DNA from: Clostridiales bacterium
GTDB taxonomy: Bacteria; Bacillota; Clostridia; TANB77; CAG-508
Reading direction: 5' to 3'
DNA length: 25,522 bases
Assembly: GCA_004554705.1 (NCBI GenBank)
Contig: SFKS01000018.1
Location: 1-25,522 of the forward strand
This document shows, piece after piece, positions 1-8,784 of the stretch; position 1 is the stretch's first letter, and each line of letters starts with the position of its first letter. The notes under the pieces were generated by a model. It did not search any database and was not told the origin of the DNA. It saw only the letters and a program-made list of their open reading frames with translations. Position numbers and translations under genes: made by a program.

Positions 1-44
1 CTCTCTACCAAATTGCGAATGTGTTGTTATAACTATATGTAGTG

Positions 45-67
45 GTAACCGCATTCACTGCGGTTAT
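45..67. other. Hairpin downstream of the 129-680 gene
   Basis: An inverted repeat (AACCGCA at 47-53, TGCGGTT at 59-65, extended by T46-A66) lies about 60 bases past the stop of the minus-strand gene ending at 129. No T-run follows on either strand, so it is a weak terminator candidate at best. Nothing else is recognisable in 1-128. Confidence 0.35.
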
Positions 68-128
68 TCATTTCCTATATTTATTATATACAGATTATTA
101 AGAAAAGTCAATAATTTCAACGTATTTT

Positions 129-680
129 TTAACTTTTGGCGAAATACTTCCAAAAAATTTTATCAATATCATTTTTATTTACAAATTTCTTGTTTCCTTT
201 GTAATTTATTATAATATCTCCATCTGCAAGATTATTTAAATCATTTATTTTTTCTAATATATCGTTCAATTCATCAGCTGATAATTGACTTTTACCAATT
301 ATATTATATGTTGGTGTTTCCCATAGTTTACCTTTTAAACTAATAGATGAAAATAATTTTGGAAAAATATAATAATATTTTATAACACTTTTATATTTAA
401 ATAATATATTTTTTTCTGTTATTCGTATATGTTCATCATTATTGCGTTTACTAGATATATCTACTATAAATAATTCGTCTATTAGTTGTTTTTTCTTTTC
501 TGCTATTCTATATGGAATATATAAAATTGATACTATAATTAATATGGCAATAACTATGCTAATTGTAGTTGTTAATTTTATGTTATAATAGTTTAAAAAG
601 TATAGTAAAAAACTAATACCTATAATTAAAGAAATTATAGCAGATATAATTACAATATTATTATCTTTTTTATTTTTCAA
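129..680 (-). CDS. Hypothetical membrane protein with two N-terminal helices
   Basis: This 183-residue protein is not recognised. It opens with a basic stretch (MKNKKDNN), followed by two hydrophobic segments at roughly residues 9-31 and 36-57. That suggests two membrane helices and a cytoplasmic C-terminal domain of about 125 residues. The C-terminal part is polar and mixed, with no cysteine or catalytic motif that stands out. It lies 17 bases downstream of the zinc-ribbon gene at 698-1723 on the same strand, so the two probably form one transcript and may work together. Codon use is strongly AT-rich like the rest of the island. No function is assigned. Confidence 0.7.
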   Translation of the reverse strand: MKNKKDNNIVIISAIISLIIGISFLLYFLNYYNIKLTTTISIVIAILIIVSILYIPYRIAEKKKQLIDELFIVDISSKRNNDEHIRITEKNILFKYKSVIKYYYIFPKLFSSISLKGKLWETPTYNIIGKSQLSADELNDILEKINDLNNLADGDIIINYKGNKKFVNKNDIDKIFWKYFAKS

Positions 681-697
681 TTTTATCTACCTCTTAT

Positions 698-1723
698 TTA
701 CATAGTTGTTTTTAAATCTTTCGTATTTATTAATCCTAAAAGTTCAGGATTATAATTATAAATTTCTATTACTGGTATATTATAACTCTCGTTATTTATA
801 GTAATCCATTCATTTGAAGGAACTAATGTAAATTCTTTATTATCTTTTTTACAAATAAATCTAACTGTTGAAAAAGATAAAGAATATTTAAAATTTGTTT
901 TATATTCTAGTTTTTCAATATAGTGTTCTTCATCATGGTTATTTCCATGCATTATCGTTACTTTTTCACTTAATATTTCAAAAGCTGTATTATTGATAAT
1001 CCAATCAGCAGCTACTGTTTCTGGTATTATTACATTATCTATTGGAGCATATCTATTTGGATCCGCTCCATATATATTAGTATAAGTATATGAATATACT
1101 TTTAAACTTTCTATATCTTCAATATTTATAAACATTCCTTTGACTACTTCTAAATTTGTACTTGTAACTTTATCTACATAAAAAGGATTTCCTCTTTTTA
1201 ACTCACTATCACATTTAGGACATTTTAAGTATATTATTTTTTCAGTATTAGGAATTTTTGACCAATCTACTTGTATTTCATTTCCACAAAAACATTTTAT
1301 TGTGTTAGGGTTATTATTATTTTCTTTAATATTAGTTAATCTCTCAATATTTTCTTTTAGTATTTGGATAGCACTTTTTAAAGGATTTTCGCTAATCTTT
1401 TTTAGACTTGTTGCAAAAGAAATTTCCTCACTATTTTCAAACTTATTGCAAAATTCAATAATATTGCTATATACAATATTTTGATTGTTTAGCATATTTT
1501 CCAAATCCTTTAAAGAAAATTCAATTCCTTTGCTAAAATTGTTCAAAATTACAGCTATATAAACATTTTTAGAAATATTTGTCCATACAGGATCCAGAGT
1601 TTTATCATCTTTTAATAATGAATTGGCAGACATATCTAATTGCTTTACAGTAGTTTTCAAATCATTATTTTCATAATTTAGATATGCTCCTAGTATATCT
1701 CTTTCTAAATCTTCTAATTTCAT
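698..1723 (-). CDS. Hypothetical protein with internal zinc ribbon
   Basis: This 341-residue protein of unknown role starts with ATG after a purine-rich AGGTGTAGAG ribosome site. The N-terminal ~140 residues are predicted helical from composition. Near residues 144-178 there are two cysteine pairs, CFCGNE and CPKCDSE, about 25 residues apart, which form a likely zinc ribbon. The C-terminal part is mixed and beta-like. The only CGG trinucleotide, at 1063-1065 on the complement, is out of phase (GCG GAT) and the frame is intact. It is the first gene of a pair with the two-helix membrane protein downstream. An IS110 element lies just upstream and may have separated it from its original promoter. 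Confidence 0.7.
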   Translation of the reverse strand: MKLEDLERDILGAYLNYENNDLKTTVKQLDMSANSLLKDDKTLDPVWTNISKNVYIAVILNNFSKGIEFSLKDLENMLNNQNIVYSNIIEFCNKFENSEEISFATSLKKISENPLKSAIQILKENIERLTNIKENNNNPNTIKCFCGNEIQVDWSKIPNTEKIIYLKCPKCDSELKRGNPFYVDKVTSTNLEVVKGMFINIEDIESLKVYSYTYTNIYGADPNRYAPIDNVIIPETVAADWIINNTAFEILSEKVTIMHGNNHDEEHYIEKLEYKTNFKYSLSFSTVRFICKKDNKEFTLVPSNEWITINNESYNIPVIEIYNYNPELLGLINTKDLKTTM

Positions 1724-1799
1724 TCTCTACACCTTACCTCGTATTATATATTTATAGTATTTAAAGTCTACTATAAAGACTTATGCTATAATTGTTTTA

Positions 1800-1956
1800 G
1801 ATACTGTGGATTGTTTAACACCACCTACCACTTGATGGTTTAAGAAAGGCTACAACCACAGCTCTTTGTACATTTGTTAATCAGTTAGATACCGCATGAC
1901 GGTTTATTTAGAACGAGGTTACAATCGCAAAGTGTTACGTGGTCTAAAACAGTATC
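1800..1956 (+). ncRNA. Candidate IS110 bridge RNA
   Basis: The region is closed by a perfect 8-base stem, GATACTGT (1800-1807) with ACAGTATC (1949-1956). A second imperfect stem lies inside it (GTTTAACACC with GGTCTAAAAC, 8 of 10 paired). Within are two related modules. The first has ACCACTTGATGGTTTA, then GGCTACAACC. The second has ACCGCATGACGGTTTA, then GGTTACAATC. Two similar loop modules upstream of the transposase match the published plan of IS110 bridge RNAs, in which one loop binds target and the other donor DNA. A TATAAT box with upstream TGC at 1787-1792 would start transcription at about 1799. Which loop is which was not resolved. Confidence 0.65.
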
Positions 1957-1983
1957 AATATTTTATTTAAAGGATGTGTTTTT

Positions 1984-3159
1984 ATGATTTTTGTTGGTAT
2001 TGATGTTGCCAAAGATAAGCACGATTGTTTTATTACTGATTCTGATGGTGAAATACTTTTTGATTCTTTTACAATTACAAACAATATAGAAGGTTTTGAA
2101 AACTTATTTCAAAAGATTGAATCTGTTTCAAATGATTTAACTAAAGTAAAAGTAGGTCTTGAAGCCACTGGACACTATAGTTACAACATTTTAGGATTCC
2201 TTCTTAACAAAAACCTTACTGTATACGTGATTAACCCTTTACACACTAGTCTTTACAGAAAAAGTCTAAGCCTTAGAAAGACTAAAACAGATAAGGTTGA
2301 TTCCAAAACTATCGCAACTATGCTTATGTCCGATGTAGACTTAAAGCCCTACTCAAGTGAATTATACCACAACGAAGAGCTAAAGTCACTATCTCGTTAT
2401 CGTTTTGATAAAGTTCAAGAACGTGCCAAGCTTAAATCTTCCATTGCTCGACTTGTTAATATTCTTTTCCCCGAATTAGAAAAATTATTTTGCACTATCC
2501 ACTTAACAACTGTTTATCAACTTCTTAGTGAATATCCTGGTGCTTCTCACATAGCAAATGCTAAATTGGATGAACTTTCAAATATTATTTTTTCTTCTTC
2601 AAAAGGAAGATTTGACTATTCAAAAGCCGAACTAGTTCAAGTTACTGCACAAAAATCTATTGGCTCTGTAATGCCAGCTAAATCTCTTGAATTAAAGCAT
2701 ACAATTAAACTCATTCAAGAGCTTGACTCTGAAATCGAAGAAATAGAAAAGGAAATTAAAATTATAATGGATAAAATCAATTCTCCAATTTTAACAATAC
2801 CAGGTATTAGTTATCGCATGGGAGCAATGATTTTATCTGAAATTGGTAGTTTCTCTAATTTTGATTCACCAGATAAAATACTGGCTTTTGCTGGACTCTC
2901 TCCTTCTACATATCAATCTGGAAAACTTGATTCTTCTCATTCTCATATGGAAAAACGAGGTTCAAGATATTTGCGTTATGCTCTATTTAATGCTACAAAA
3001 TTTGTATGCAATTGGGATCCAATTTTTAATGCTTATCTCTCAAAGAAACGCGCTGAAGGCAAGCACTATAATGTTGCAATCTCACATGCCACTAAAAAGT
3101 TGGTACGAGTTATGTTTCAACTAGAAAAAACAGGACAAACTTTTCAAAGAATTGCTTAG
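1984..3159 (+). CDS. IS110-family DEDD transposase (RNA-guided recombinase)
   Basis: This 391-residue protein cuts and rejoins DNA ends of the IS element. The N-terminal RuvC-like DEDD domain begins FVGIDVAKDKHD (D7), continues with GLEATGHYSY (E60), and has KTDKVDSKT (D103, D106). The C-terminal transposase_20 domain shows the usual ILTIPGISYRMGAMILSEIG and FAGLSPSTYQSGK. It ends with the serine-bearing SSHSHMEKRGSRYLRYAL stretch, which supplies the nucleophile in this family. Length is normal (about 330-420) and no frameshift is visible, so it is probably active. The start follows AAAGGATG closely. It contains no CGG in any phase. Confidence 0.9.
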   Translation: MIFVGIDVAKDKHDCFITDSDGEILFDSFTITNNIEGFENLFQKIESVSNDLTKVKVGLEATGHYSYNILGFLLNKNLTVYVINPLHTSLYRKSLSLRKTKTDKVDSKTIATMLMSDVDLKPYSSELYHNEELKSLSRYRFDKVQERAKLKSSIARLVNILFPELEKLFCTIHLTTVYQLLSEYPGASHIANAKLDELSNIIFSSSKGRFDYSKAELVQVTAQKSIGSVMPAKSLELKHTIKLIQELDSEIEEIEKEIKIIMDKINSPILTIPGISYRMGAMILSEIGSFSNFDSPDKILAFAGLSPSTYQSGKLDSSHSHMEKRGSRYLRYALFNATKFVCNWDPIFNAYLSKKRAEGKHYNVAISHATKKLVRVMFQLEKTGQTFQRIA

Positions 3160-3412
3160 TATTTCTTATATTCTAAAATTTTTGAGTGCCTAAATGACAC
3201 TCTATTCATCATGCAATTTTCAATGTACAAATTTAATCTAAAACTTTTTAAACTTTTTTTGATTTTTCTATTGACTTTTAATAGTTAGTCTTTCTTGCTA
3301 TTCATTCTACACTATAATTATTTTTTTTGCAATAGTTGGCAAATTTAAAATTTTGTTGTAAAAAATAAAGATATATGATAAACTAATAAAAAATACATTA
3401 AGGAAAAAATAT
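3160..3412 (+). other. IS110 right end and upstream region of 3413 gene
   Basis: The 253-base gap holds the right end of the IS element, whose exact boundary is not visible, and then the AT-rich upstream region of the next gene. A possible -10 element, TATGAT, lies at about 3376. A ribosome site AAGGAAAAAA directly precedes the ATG at 3413. No open reading frame or RNA gene was seen. Confidence 0.4.
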
Positions 3413-4666
3413 ATGGAAAAACAAGAATTAAAAGATAAAATAAAAGAATTTTGTAAAAATAAACATTTTGAAAATCCTTTTATACAAGAATGTATAACTG
3501 AATTTATAGAAGGACATACAGAATTATATGGAGATGTTATTTCGGCAGAAGATTTATTTAAGAGGCTAGAAGATAATTTAGATAAAATAACATTTGCTGG
3601 TCGAGAAAAAGCACCAAATGGAGAGCTTGGAGAATATAAGGGGAGAATTGCAGATAATACTGATACAAATGAAATTTTTATTTATTTTGATGAAGCTGAT
3701 TTAGAATTGTCTCAAACAGATTTAAAAATGTGGAATTTATATACTGAGTCAGATAAGCAAAAGCTATTACAAAATATGCAGACAAGAAGATCAGAAATGA
3801 AAAGTACATTAATACATGAATTAACTCATTCTACATATACCATAAAAGATGAATATGGTATGGGAGAAAAACATATTTTCTCTACAACTGGTAAAGATTA
3901 TTTATCTGGAGAATATAGACAAATTGGTGGTAATAACAATAATGTTGAGGCTATAGTAAATTATATTTCAAGTAGAATCGAAGGAAAAAGTACAGATGAA
4001 ATATCAACATATCAAGCAGAAACCAAAGCAATATATATGTTAGCTGAAAAAATAGATGAAAAGTCAATTGTTCAATCTGCATGGGAGTCTGATGAACAAC
4101 AATTTAAACAAGCCTATGTAGAATCAATAGGGGCAGATATAGAAACTGGTGAAAAGAGTTATAATAGCTTTCAAAATATAATGAAAAAATTAGTAGTTAC
4201 AAGAGGACAAAACATAAGTATCGGTGAAAATAATAGGAAAAATGAACAGCTATTATCTGAAATGCAACAAATATTAGATGGAAAAAGCTATGAACTTGAA
4301 TCAGGCAAATTTAAAGATATGGAACATACAATAAGGACAGAAGATACTATATCCACCGACATAACTGAAAGAGAGAATAAGCTATCATTTACTCAAAGAA
4401 TTGCTAGATTTTTCGAAAAACATAAACCATTAATGAATATTTCGATTATAAAAGATTTTGTTAGAAGACAATTAGATGTTTTGCCTCCTGCTAGAAATCA
4501 AGAAGAAAATGACGTATCTACTTTAAATAGCAGAAGAAATGATTTTATTAATGAAATATCAAATAATGGAGAATTTAGAAAAATACAACCTTTGCAAACT
4601 AGTAATGAAAAACACACAAATTTAGAGGAAATCCATAAGCAAATTAGTGAAGAAAATGAAAGATAA
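3413..4666 (+). CDS. Zincin-like metallopeptidase-motif protein
   Basis: This 417-residue protein has a HELTH motif (LIHELTHSTYT, about residues 139-149). That is the HExxH signature of zinc metallopeptidases, with two zinc-binding histidines and a catalytic glutamate; the third ligand is probably further downstream but not identified. There is no signal peptide or membrane segment, so it is predicted to act in the cytoplasm unless exported by the C-terminal region. The C-terminal ~100 residues are charged and low-complexity. It is on the opposite strand from the mob genes and separated from them by a strong bidirectional terminator, so it is an independent cargo unit. Substrate and role are unknown. 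Confidence 0.7.
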   Translation: MEKQELKDKIKEFCKNKHFENPFIQECITEFIEGHTELYGDVISAEDLFKRLEDNLDKITFAGREKAPNGELGEYKGRIADNTDTNEIFIYFDEADLELSQTDLKMWNLYTESDKQKLLQNMQTRRSEMKSTLIHELTHSTYTIKDEYGMGEKHIFSTTGKDYLSGEYRQIGGNNNNVEAIVNYISSRIEGKSTDEISTYQAETKAIYMLAEKIDEKSIVQSAWESDEQQFKQAYVESIGADIETGEKSYNSFQNIMKKLVVTRGQNISIGENNRKNEQLLSEMQQILDGKSYELESGKFKDMEHTIRTEDTISTDITERENKLSFTQRIARFFEKHKPLMNISIIKDFVRRQLDVLPPARNQEENDVSTLNSRRNDFINEISNNGEFRKIQPLQTSNEKHTNLEEIHKQISEENER

Positions 4667-4682
4667 AAAATATATTTTTAGT

Positions 4683-4719
4683 AAGAAATGAGAATCTTTT
4701 TTTGGGATTCTCATTTCTT
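4683..4719. terminator. Bidirectional intrinsic terminator
   Basis: A perfect 14-base stem (AAGAAATGAGAATC at 4683-4696, complement at 4706-4719) with a 9-base loop lies between two converging genes, 3413-4666 and 4730-4993. A/T-rich tracts on both sides fit termination in both directions. Confidence 0.8.
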
Positions 4720-4729
4720 TAATATAATA

Positions 4730-4993
4730 TCATTGATTTTCAATACTATTAAATAAATATAAAGCAACTTTGTTTCTGTCAGCTTGTTCCATTTCCATAA
4801 GTTTAGCCATAGCAAAATTAATATTAAAATATTTTCTTGAGCCAAAATTTATAAGAGTTGTTCTATATTCTTCATCTATATTTCGTAAGAGAGAATCAAA
4901 TTTATTATACATTTCATTTTTGTTATATTCTAAAGTAAGCCAACTACTATCATTCATACATATTGCAAGTCTTAATTTATCTTTGATATTCAT
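4730..4993 (-). CDS. Small hypothetical protein of the mob operon
   Basis: This 87-residue soluble protein (MNIKDKLRLAICMND...) is not recognised. It is helical in composition, with a central LRNIDEEYRTTLINFGSRKYFNINFAMAKL-like stretch and a hydrophilic end. Its ATG overlaps the stop of an 18-codon reading frame (ATGA overlap at 4990-4993). That frame follows the relaxase gene, so translation is probably coupled through the operon. An accessory mobilization or maintenance role is only a guess from position. Confidence 0.6.
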   Translation of the reverse strand: MNIKDKLRLAICMNDSSWLTLEYNKNEMYNKFDSLLRNIDEEYRTTLINFGSRKYFNINFAMAKLMEMEQADRNKVALYLFNSIENQ

Positions 4994-5046
4994 TTAATCA
5001 TATCAATCAAATATTCTAATTTGCTTTTTTCTTTTAATTTTTCCAT
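4990..5046 (-). CDS. Possible 18-residue peptide (coupling frame)
   Basis: An ATG at 5046-5044 is preceded by AAGGAG at a good distance. It opens an 18-codon frame (MEKLKEKSKLEYLIDMIK) whose TGA overlaps the next gene's ATG. It lies 13 bases after the relaxase stop. It could be a true small protein, or a leader whose translation couples the relaxase to the 87-residue gene. Confidence 0.4.
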   Translation of the reverse strand: MEKLKEKSKLEYLIDMIK

Positions 5047-5059
5047 TTTTTCAATCTCC

Positions 5060-6448
5060 TTATTTTAATTCAAAATTATTTTTCTTTTTTATATTCATAG
5101 ATTTATTTTTATCTGGTATAGTTACTTTTCTATAAATGTTATTTGCAATTTGATTATCGTTGTCATCAAAAATGCCATTTTTATATAGATCATCACTAAC
5201 ATATTTATATTTTTCATCCTTATCAAAACCAATTCTATTTTGGAAATGTTTCATTAATTTCTGCCAAAAAACTTTAAATTTTTGTAGTTCTTCTTTTAAC
5301 TTGTTCTTTTCAGTTTGTAATTTATCAATTATTTTATCTTTGGTTGATAATTTACTTTTTAGACTGCTTATTTCATTATCTTTTAATTCTATTTCATATT
5401 TTAGAGAAGAAACTTCTTTTATTCTTTCATAAGTAGAATGTTCAAAATCTTTAATTGCTATATTTAAGTCATTTACACTTCTAACTGTTTTAGTGGTATC
5501 TGTTACATCTTTAGTAAAATTTTTAATTTTCTCGACATCTTCGTTTGAAATAACCATATTATTTTTATTAAACTTAGCAGGTTTTAAATTATTTAATATT
5601 TGATTTATATCTTTTGATGTATTATCAAGTGTATTAGTTTGTTTATTAGCTTTATCAAGTTTTTTCTCTTTTTCAGCAAGTTGTTTTTTGATATTTTTAT
5701 AATCACTCATATCTTTAACATTTATATCTTGATTTCTACCTTTTTGTTTTTCTTTTAATTTAAAGTCTATATCATAAAATTTATTAAATGACTTGATACA
5801 AGATTTTCTCATTTTATCTTGAATTTCAGTTAACGACTCTTTGGTAAATAACTTTGATTTTCCAACTTGTTTTCTCATACCTCTTGTACAATTTTCTATA
5901 ATAGGCACACCAACAATGTGCATATGGGGAGAGGTTTCATCAAAGTGTATTGTTGCATTTGCTATTTTAAAAGTTGGTACAATTTTAACTAATTCTTTTA
6001 TTTGTTCATTATATACATCAATCATTTTTAGTCTATATTGTTTATCTTTATCGTTCCAAAAGTCCATATCTCCAAGTTCAATTATAATTTCACAAGCAAT
6101 ATCATTTTGTGATTCGCATACTTTTAGAAAATAATTATCTATTTTTCTATCGTTTCTAGTTTGCTTATTGTTATATTCAATTCTAGATTCTTCAAATTCT
6201 GTTATATATAAATCTTTTACATCAGTTACAATATCATTTGTTCCATAAATTATTCTAATCAAATCTTTTTCATTATCATAATCTCGTAAATTATGCTTAT
6301 TAACTTTAGATAAATCTTTTGCATTTTGAATTGCATTATTTGATAGAGAAGTAGTACCAGATAAATTTTCTTTTGCAACTTTATTTGCTAATTTACTTTT
6401 ATTTTTATCACTTCCTAAATGGAATGAATATGCTAATTCTTGCTCCAA
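5060..6448 (-). CDS. MobV-type relaxase (Mob/Pre family)
   Basis: Relaxases of this family nick one DNA strand at oriT and lead it into a recipient, using a helper conjugative system. The protein of about 462 residues shows the family signature HFDETSPHMHIVGVPI near residue 170, with the HxDExxPHMH metal-binding histidines. The N-terminal part (ELAYSFHLG...) is the nicking domain. From about residue 230 to 400 a long charged heptad-like region suggests a coiled coil. I place the start at TTG 6448, because AGGAGG lies 8 bases upstream of it; the GTG nine bases upstream overlaps that ribosome site. It is the first gene of a short operon. Its upstream region holds the hairpins expected at an oriT. 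Confidence 0.85.
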   Translation of the reverse strand: MEQELAYSFHLGSDKNKSKLANKVAKENLSGTTSLSNNAIQNAKDLSKVNKHNLRDYDNEKDLIRIIYGTNDIVTDVKDLYITEFEESRIEYNNKQTRNDRKIDNYFLKVCESQNDIACEIIIELGDMDFWNDKDKQYRLKMIDVYNEQIKELVKIVPTFKIANATIHFDETSPHMHIVGVPIIENCTRGMRKQVGKSKLFTKESLTEIQDKMRKSCIKSFNKFYDIDFKLKEKQKGRNQDINVKDMSDYKNIKKQLAEKEKKLDKANKQTNTLDNTSKDINQILNNLKPAKFNKNNMVISNEDVEKIKNFTKDVTDTTKTVRSVNDLNIAIKDFEHSTYERIKEVSSLKYEIELKDNEISSLKSKLSTKDKIIDKLQTEKNKLKEELQKFKVFWQKLMKHFQNRIGFDKDEKYKYVSDDLYKNGIFDDNDNQIANNIYRKVTIPDKNKSMNIKKKNNFELK

Positions 6449-6504
6449 TAAAAACACCTCCTTGAAATTTCTTCGTAACGAAAGGACTTTGACTTGTCAT
6501 AAGT

Positions 6505-6575
6505 CCTAACCCCCTATGAGTTGTGTCATGCTAACACAACTCGGGGGCTCTGCGAGGCAATAAAATTTATCTACA
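6505..6575. other. Candidate oriT: paired hairpins upstream of relaxase
   Basis: GAGTTGTGT (6518-6526) pairs with ACACAACTC (6534-6542) around a 7-base loop. The stem is extended by CCCCC (6510-6514) and GGGGG (6543-6547) across a TAT bulge. A second perfect inverted repeat, ATAAAATTTATC with GATAAATTTTAT, lies next to it at about 6560-6589. Such repeats directly upstream of a MobV gene are typical of oriT. The nick site was not identified. The first hairpin has no U-tract, which argues against a simple terminator. Confidence 0.5.
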
Positions 6576-6638
6576 CCGATAAATTTTATTCAAATTAACT
6601 ATCGCCACTTTCATTGCTTTGCAACAAAACGTGCCACG

Positions 6639-8568
6639 TTAATTTGTTTCTGCTGTATCATCTTCGCAGAACTTTACTGGCTTTACACCTACTGAAATGT
6701 GAGTAGGCTCTTTTGTATAAATTACACTATCATTTGTTTCATCTGGTATATAATTAAATGCAGTATCAATTTCTTGCATTTGAAATTTATCTTCCTCATT
6801 AATATAAAGTATTCCAAATTCATACGTTTCCATTTTGTTGTCTGGATCTAGTTTATAATAATCTTTTAATGGAAATACTCTAACAATAGCAGAGTTATCT
6901 TCAGCAAAATTGAAATAAAATACTTGTTTATCTACATAGTATGTTGCCTCTGTGTAATGAACATCATAGTATTGTCTTAATCTCATGATTATTTCTCCAA
7001 CTTCTTTCTCTGGCAAATAATTGCTAAACCTAACACTACCAAGCACATTGCCTAATATCATAGGCTTTGTAGTATCAATATAACCATTTTCATATAATTC
7101 TTGACAAGGTTTACAAATGGATTCTCTAAAGTTTATTTGTGTTACAACTACTTCGTTACCAACTAAAGCAAGTTCTATATCATCAACATATTTCATTATT
7201 AAGTCTGCTTGTTCTTGTCTTGTATAGTCTTTCCAAGTTTTAGTTCTTTCTTGATATTCTTTATCTAATTTGATTTTGTTAATAAAATCAATATCTCTTT
7301 TTAGCAGAATATCTTTAGGTGTGAATTTTAATTCTTCTACACAATCAGTAGTGTTTAGTTTGTATTCTAATTCACTAATTGCTTTTTCCACTATTTTCTT
7401 TTCTTCGTTATATTCTTTTAAATCAAACGCACCATTTATATAGGCTTTTTTAATTCTTTCTAATTTATTCTTTTGATTATTTATTTCTTTTTGTAGTTGT
7501 TCAGTAGGCTCATCAAATTTCTGCTTAATCATAGGCAAGAAGAATTGATTTACAACTGAGTCATATTCTATAAGTTCAGATATAAATTGTTCAAAATAAT
7601 CATTTATCAACTTTTCTTTAAATTCAATTTTGCAGTCATTACAATAATAGTAAAAATAAGAATTGCCGTTTTTCTTTGTAGTTGCTTTTCCACCTAATAT
7701 TCTATTACATTTTGGACATTTAAGTTTTTGCAAATAAAGATAAGTTAAAGTTCTCTGATAACTTCTTGAATTTTTCTTTTTCTGTACTTGGCAATCTTCC
7801 CACATCTCTTTTGAAATAATAGGTTCTACAACATCTTCATAGTAGGTAGGATGTTTTGTAGTTTTACCATGAACAAAATCTCCTTTATATATTTCATTTT
7901 CAATAATGCCAACAATAGTTGAGTCTCTCCAATTATCTTTTTCTAAAACTCTTTCTTTGTTAAGCAGATTACTAATCTTCTTATAAGACATACCATTATA
8001 GTACAAATCAAATATTCTAATGACTATATCCTTTGTTGTATAATCAATTACTAATTTTTTATCTTCTCGTTTATAACCTAGTGGAGCTTTATGGGGAATA
8101 TGTCCTTGCTTTATTGCACCTGCTAGACCTATTTTAGTTCTTTCACTTGTTCTTTCGATTTCATTTTGGCTAACACTCATTAAAAGTCTTGAAATCATCT
8201 TACCATTTGCGCTTGTTGTGTTTATTTCATCATTTACACAATCTAAGTAAGCGTTGTTTTCATCTAAAAAAGTCATAAGATTTTCCCAATCGTAAATACT
8301 TCTAGTTATTCTATCTAGTTTTAGAGCAACAATAGTATTTATCTTTTTAGCTTTAATGTCATCTTTTAACCTTTCAAATTCTGGTCTATGATTACCAGTT
8401 TTCGCACTAATTCCAGCGTCTGTATAATAATCTATTATTTCATAACCTTTAAATTTACAAAAAGACTCTAATCGTTCCTTTTGCTCTGGCAAACTAAATC
8501 CGTTCTCTAGCTTGATCCTCTGTTGAAACTCTTAAATATAACCCACATTGTTTCTTTTCTTCGTTCAA
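6639..8568 (-). CDS. Large serine recombinase, in-frame CGG read with +1 shift
   Basis: This recombinase excises and integrates the element. The full protein is about 642 residues, within the range of the TndX/TnpX family. Residues 8-22 (CGLYLRVSTEDQARE) contain the catalytic Ser15. Then comes an in-frame CGG (8502-8500) with TAG two codons on. Dropping the C gives GGA and continues GFSLPEQKERL, which is the family sequence. The resolvase fold follows (LDRITRS, arginines about 86 and 89), then the Recombinase domain, a zinc ribbon (CPKC about 284-287, CNDC about 309-312) and a coiled coil. The start is TTG at 8568, with GGAGG 8 bases upstream. Without the shift the catalytic serine is cut off from the rest. 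One other CGG (7668) is out of phase and harmless. Confidence 0.88.
8499..8502 (-). other. Quadruplet CGGA site 1 (recombinase codon 23)
   Basis: The context on the minus strand is AGA GAA CGGA TTT AGT. Reading CGGA as one Gly gives R-E-G-F-S, as in relatives (AREGFSL). Triplet reading gives Arg-Ile-stop. The preceding P-site codon is GAA. Confidence 0.85.
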
Positions 8569-8589
8569 TTTTCAAACCTCCAATCTAAC

Positions 8590-8635
8590 AAAAAAGAGAT
8601 ATCAAAGTACAATACGAGTACTACTGACATCTCTT
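8590..8635 (-). terminator. Intrinsic terminator between 8785 gene and recombinase
   Basis: AAGAGAT (8594-8600) and ATCTCTT (8629-8635) form the base of a hairpin containing a further AGTAC/GTACT pair (8606-8610, 8618-8622). On the minus strand a run of six T follows. It would end transcripts coming from the 89-residue gene and isolate the recombinase, whose ribosome site begins about 10 bases later. Confidence 0.6.
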
Positions 8636-8784
8636 AAATCCATTTATCATAAACTAAAATACAATAATGCAATATAATATAATTTTTTCAAAGTACTCAT
8701 AAACATATAGCTTTTGACGGACAGCTATACATAATTTATTGTCTATATTATATCACGATTTAAAGAAATGTCAATTATTTACAA

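Larger units (their letters stand above)
1787..3250 (+). mobile_element. IS110-family insertion sequence (ends approximate)
   Basis: The element consists of a structured non-coding left end with its own extended -10 element (TATGCTATAAT, TATAAT at 1787-1792), a DEDD transposase gene and a short right end. IS110 elements lack terminal inverted repeats and need not duplicate the target, so the exact ends cannot be called by eye. The non-coding region upstream of the transposase places it in the IS110 group rather than IS1111, where that region lies downstream. It sits between two diverging cargo genes of the larger mobilizable element. Confidence 0.75.
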
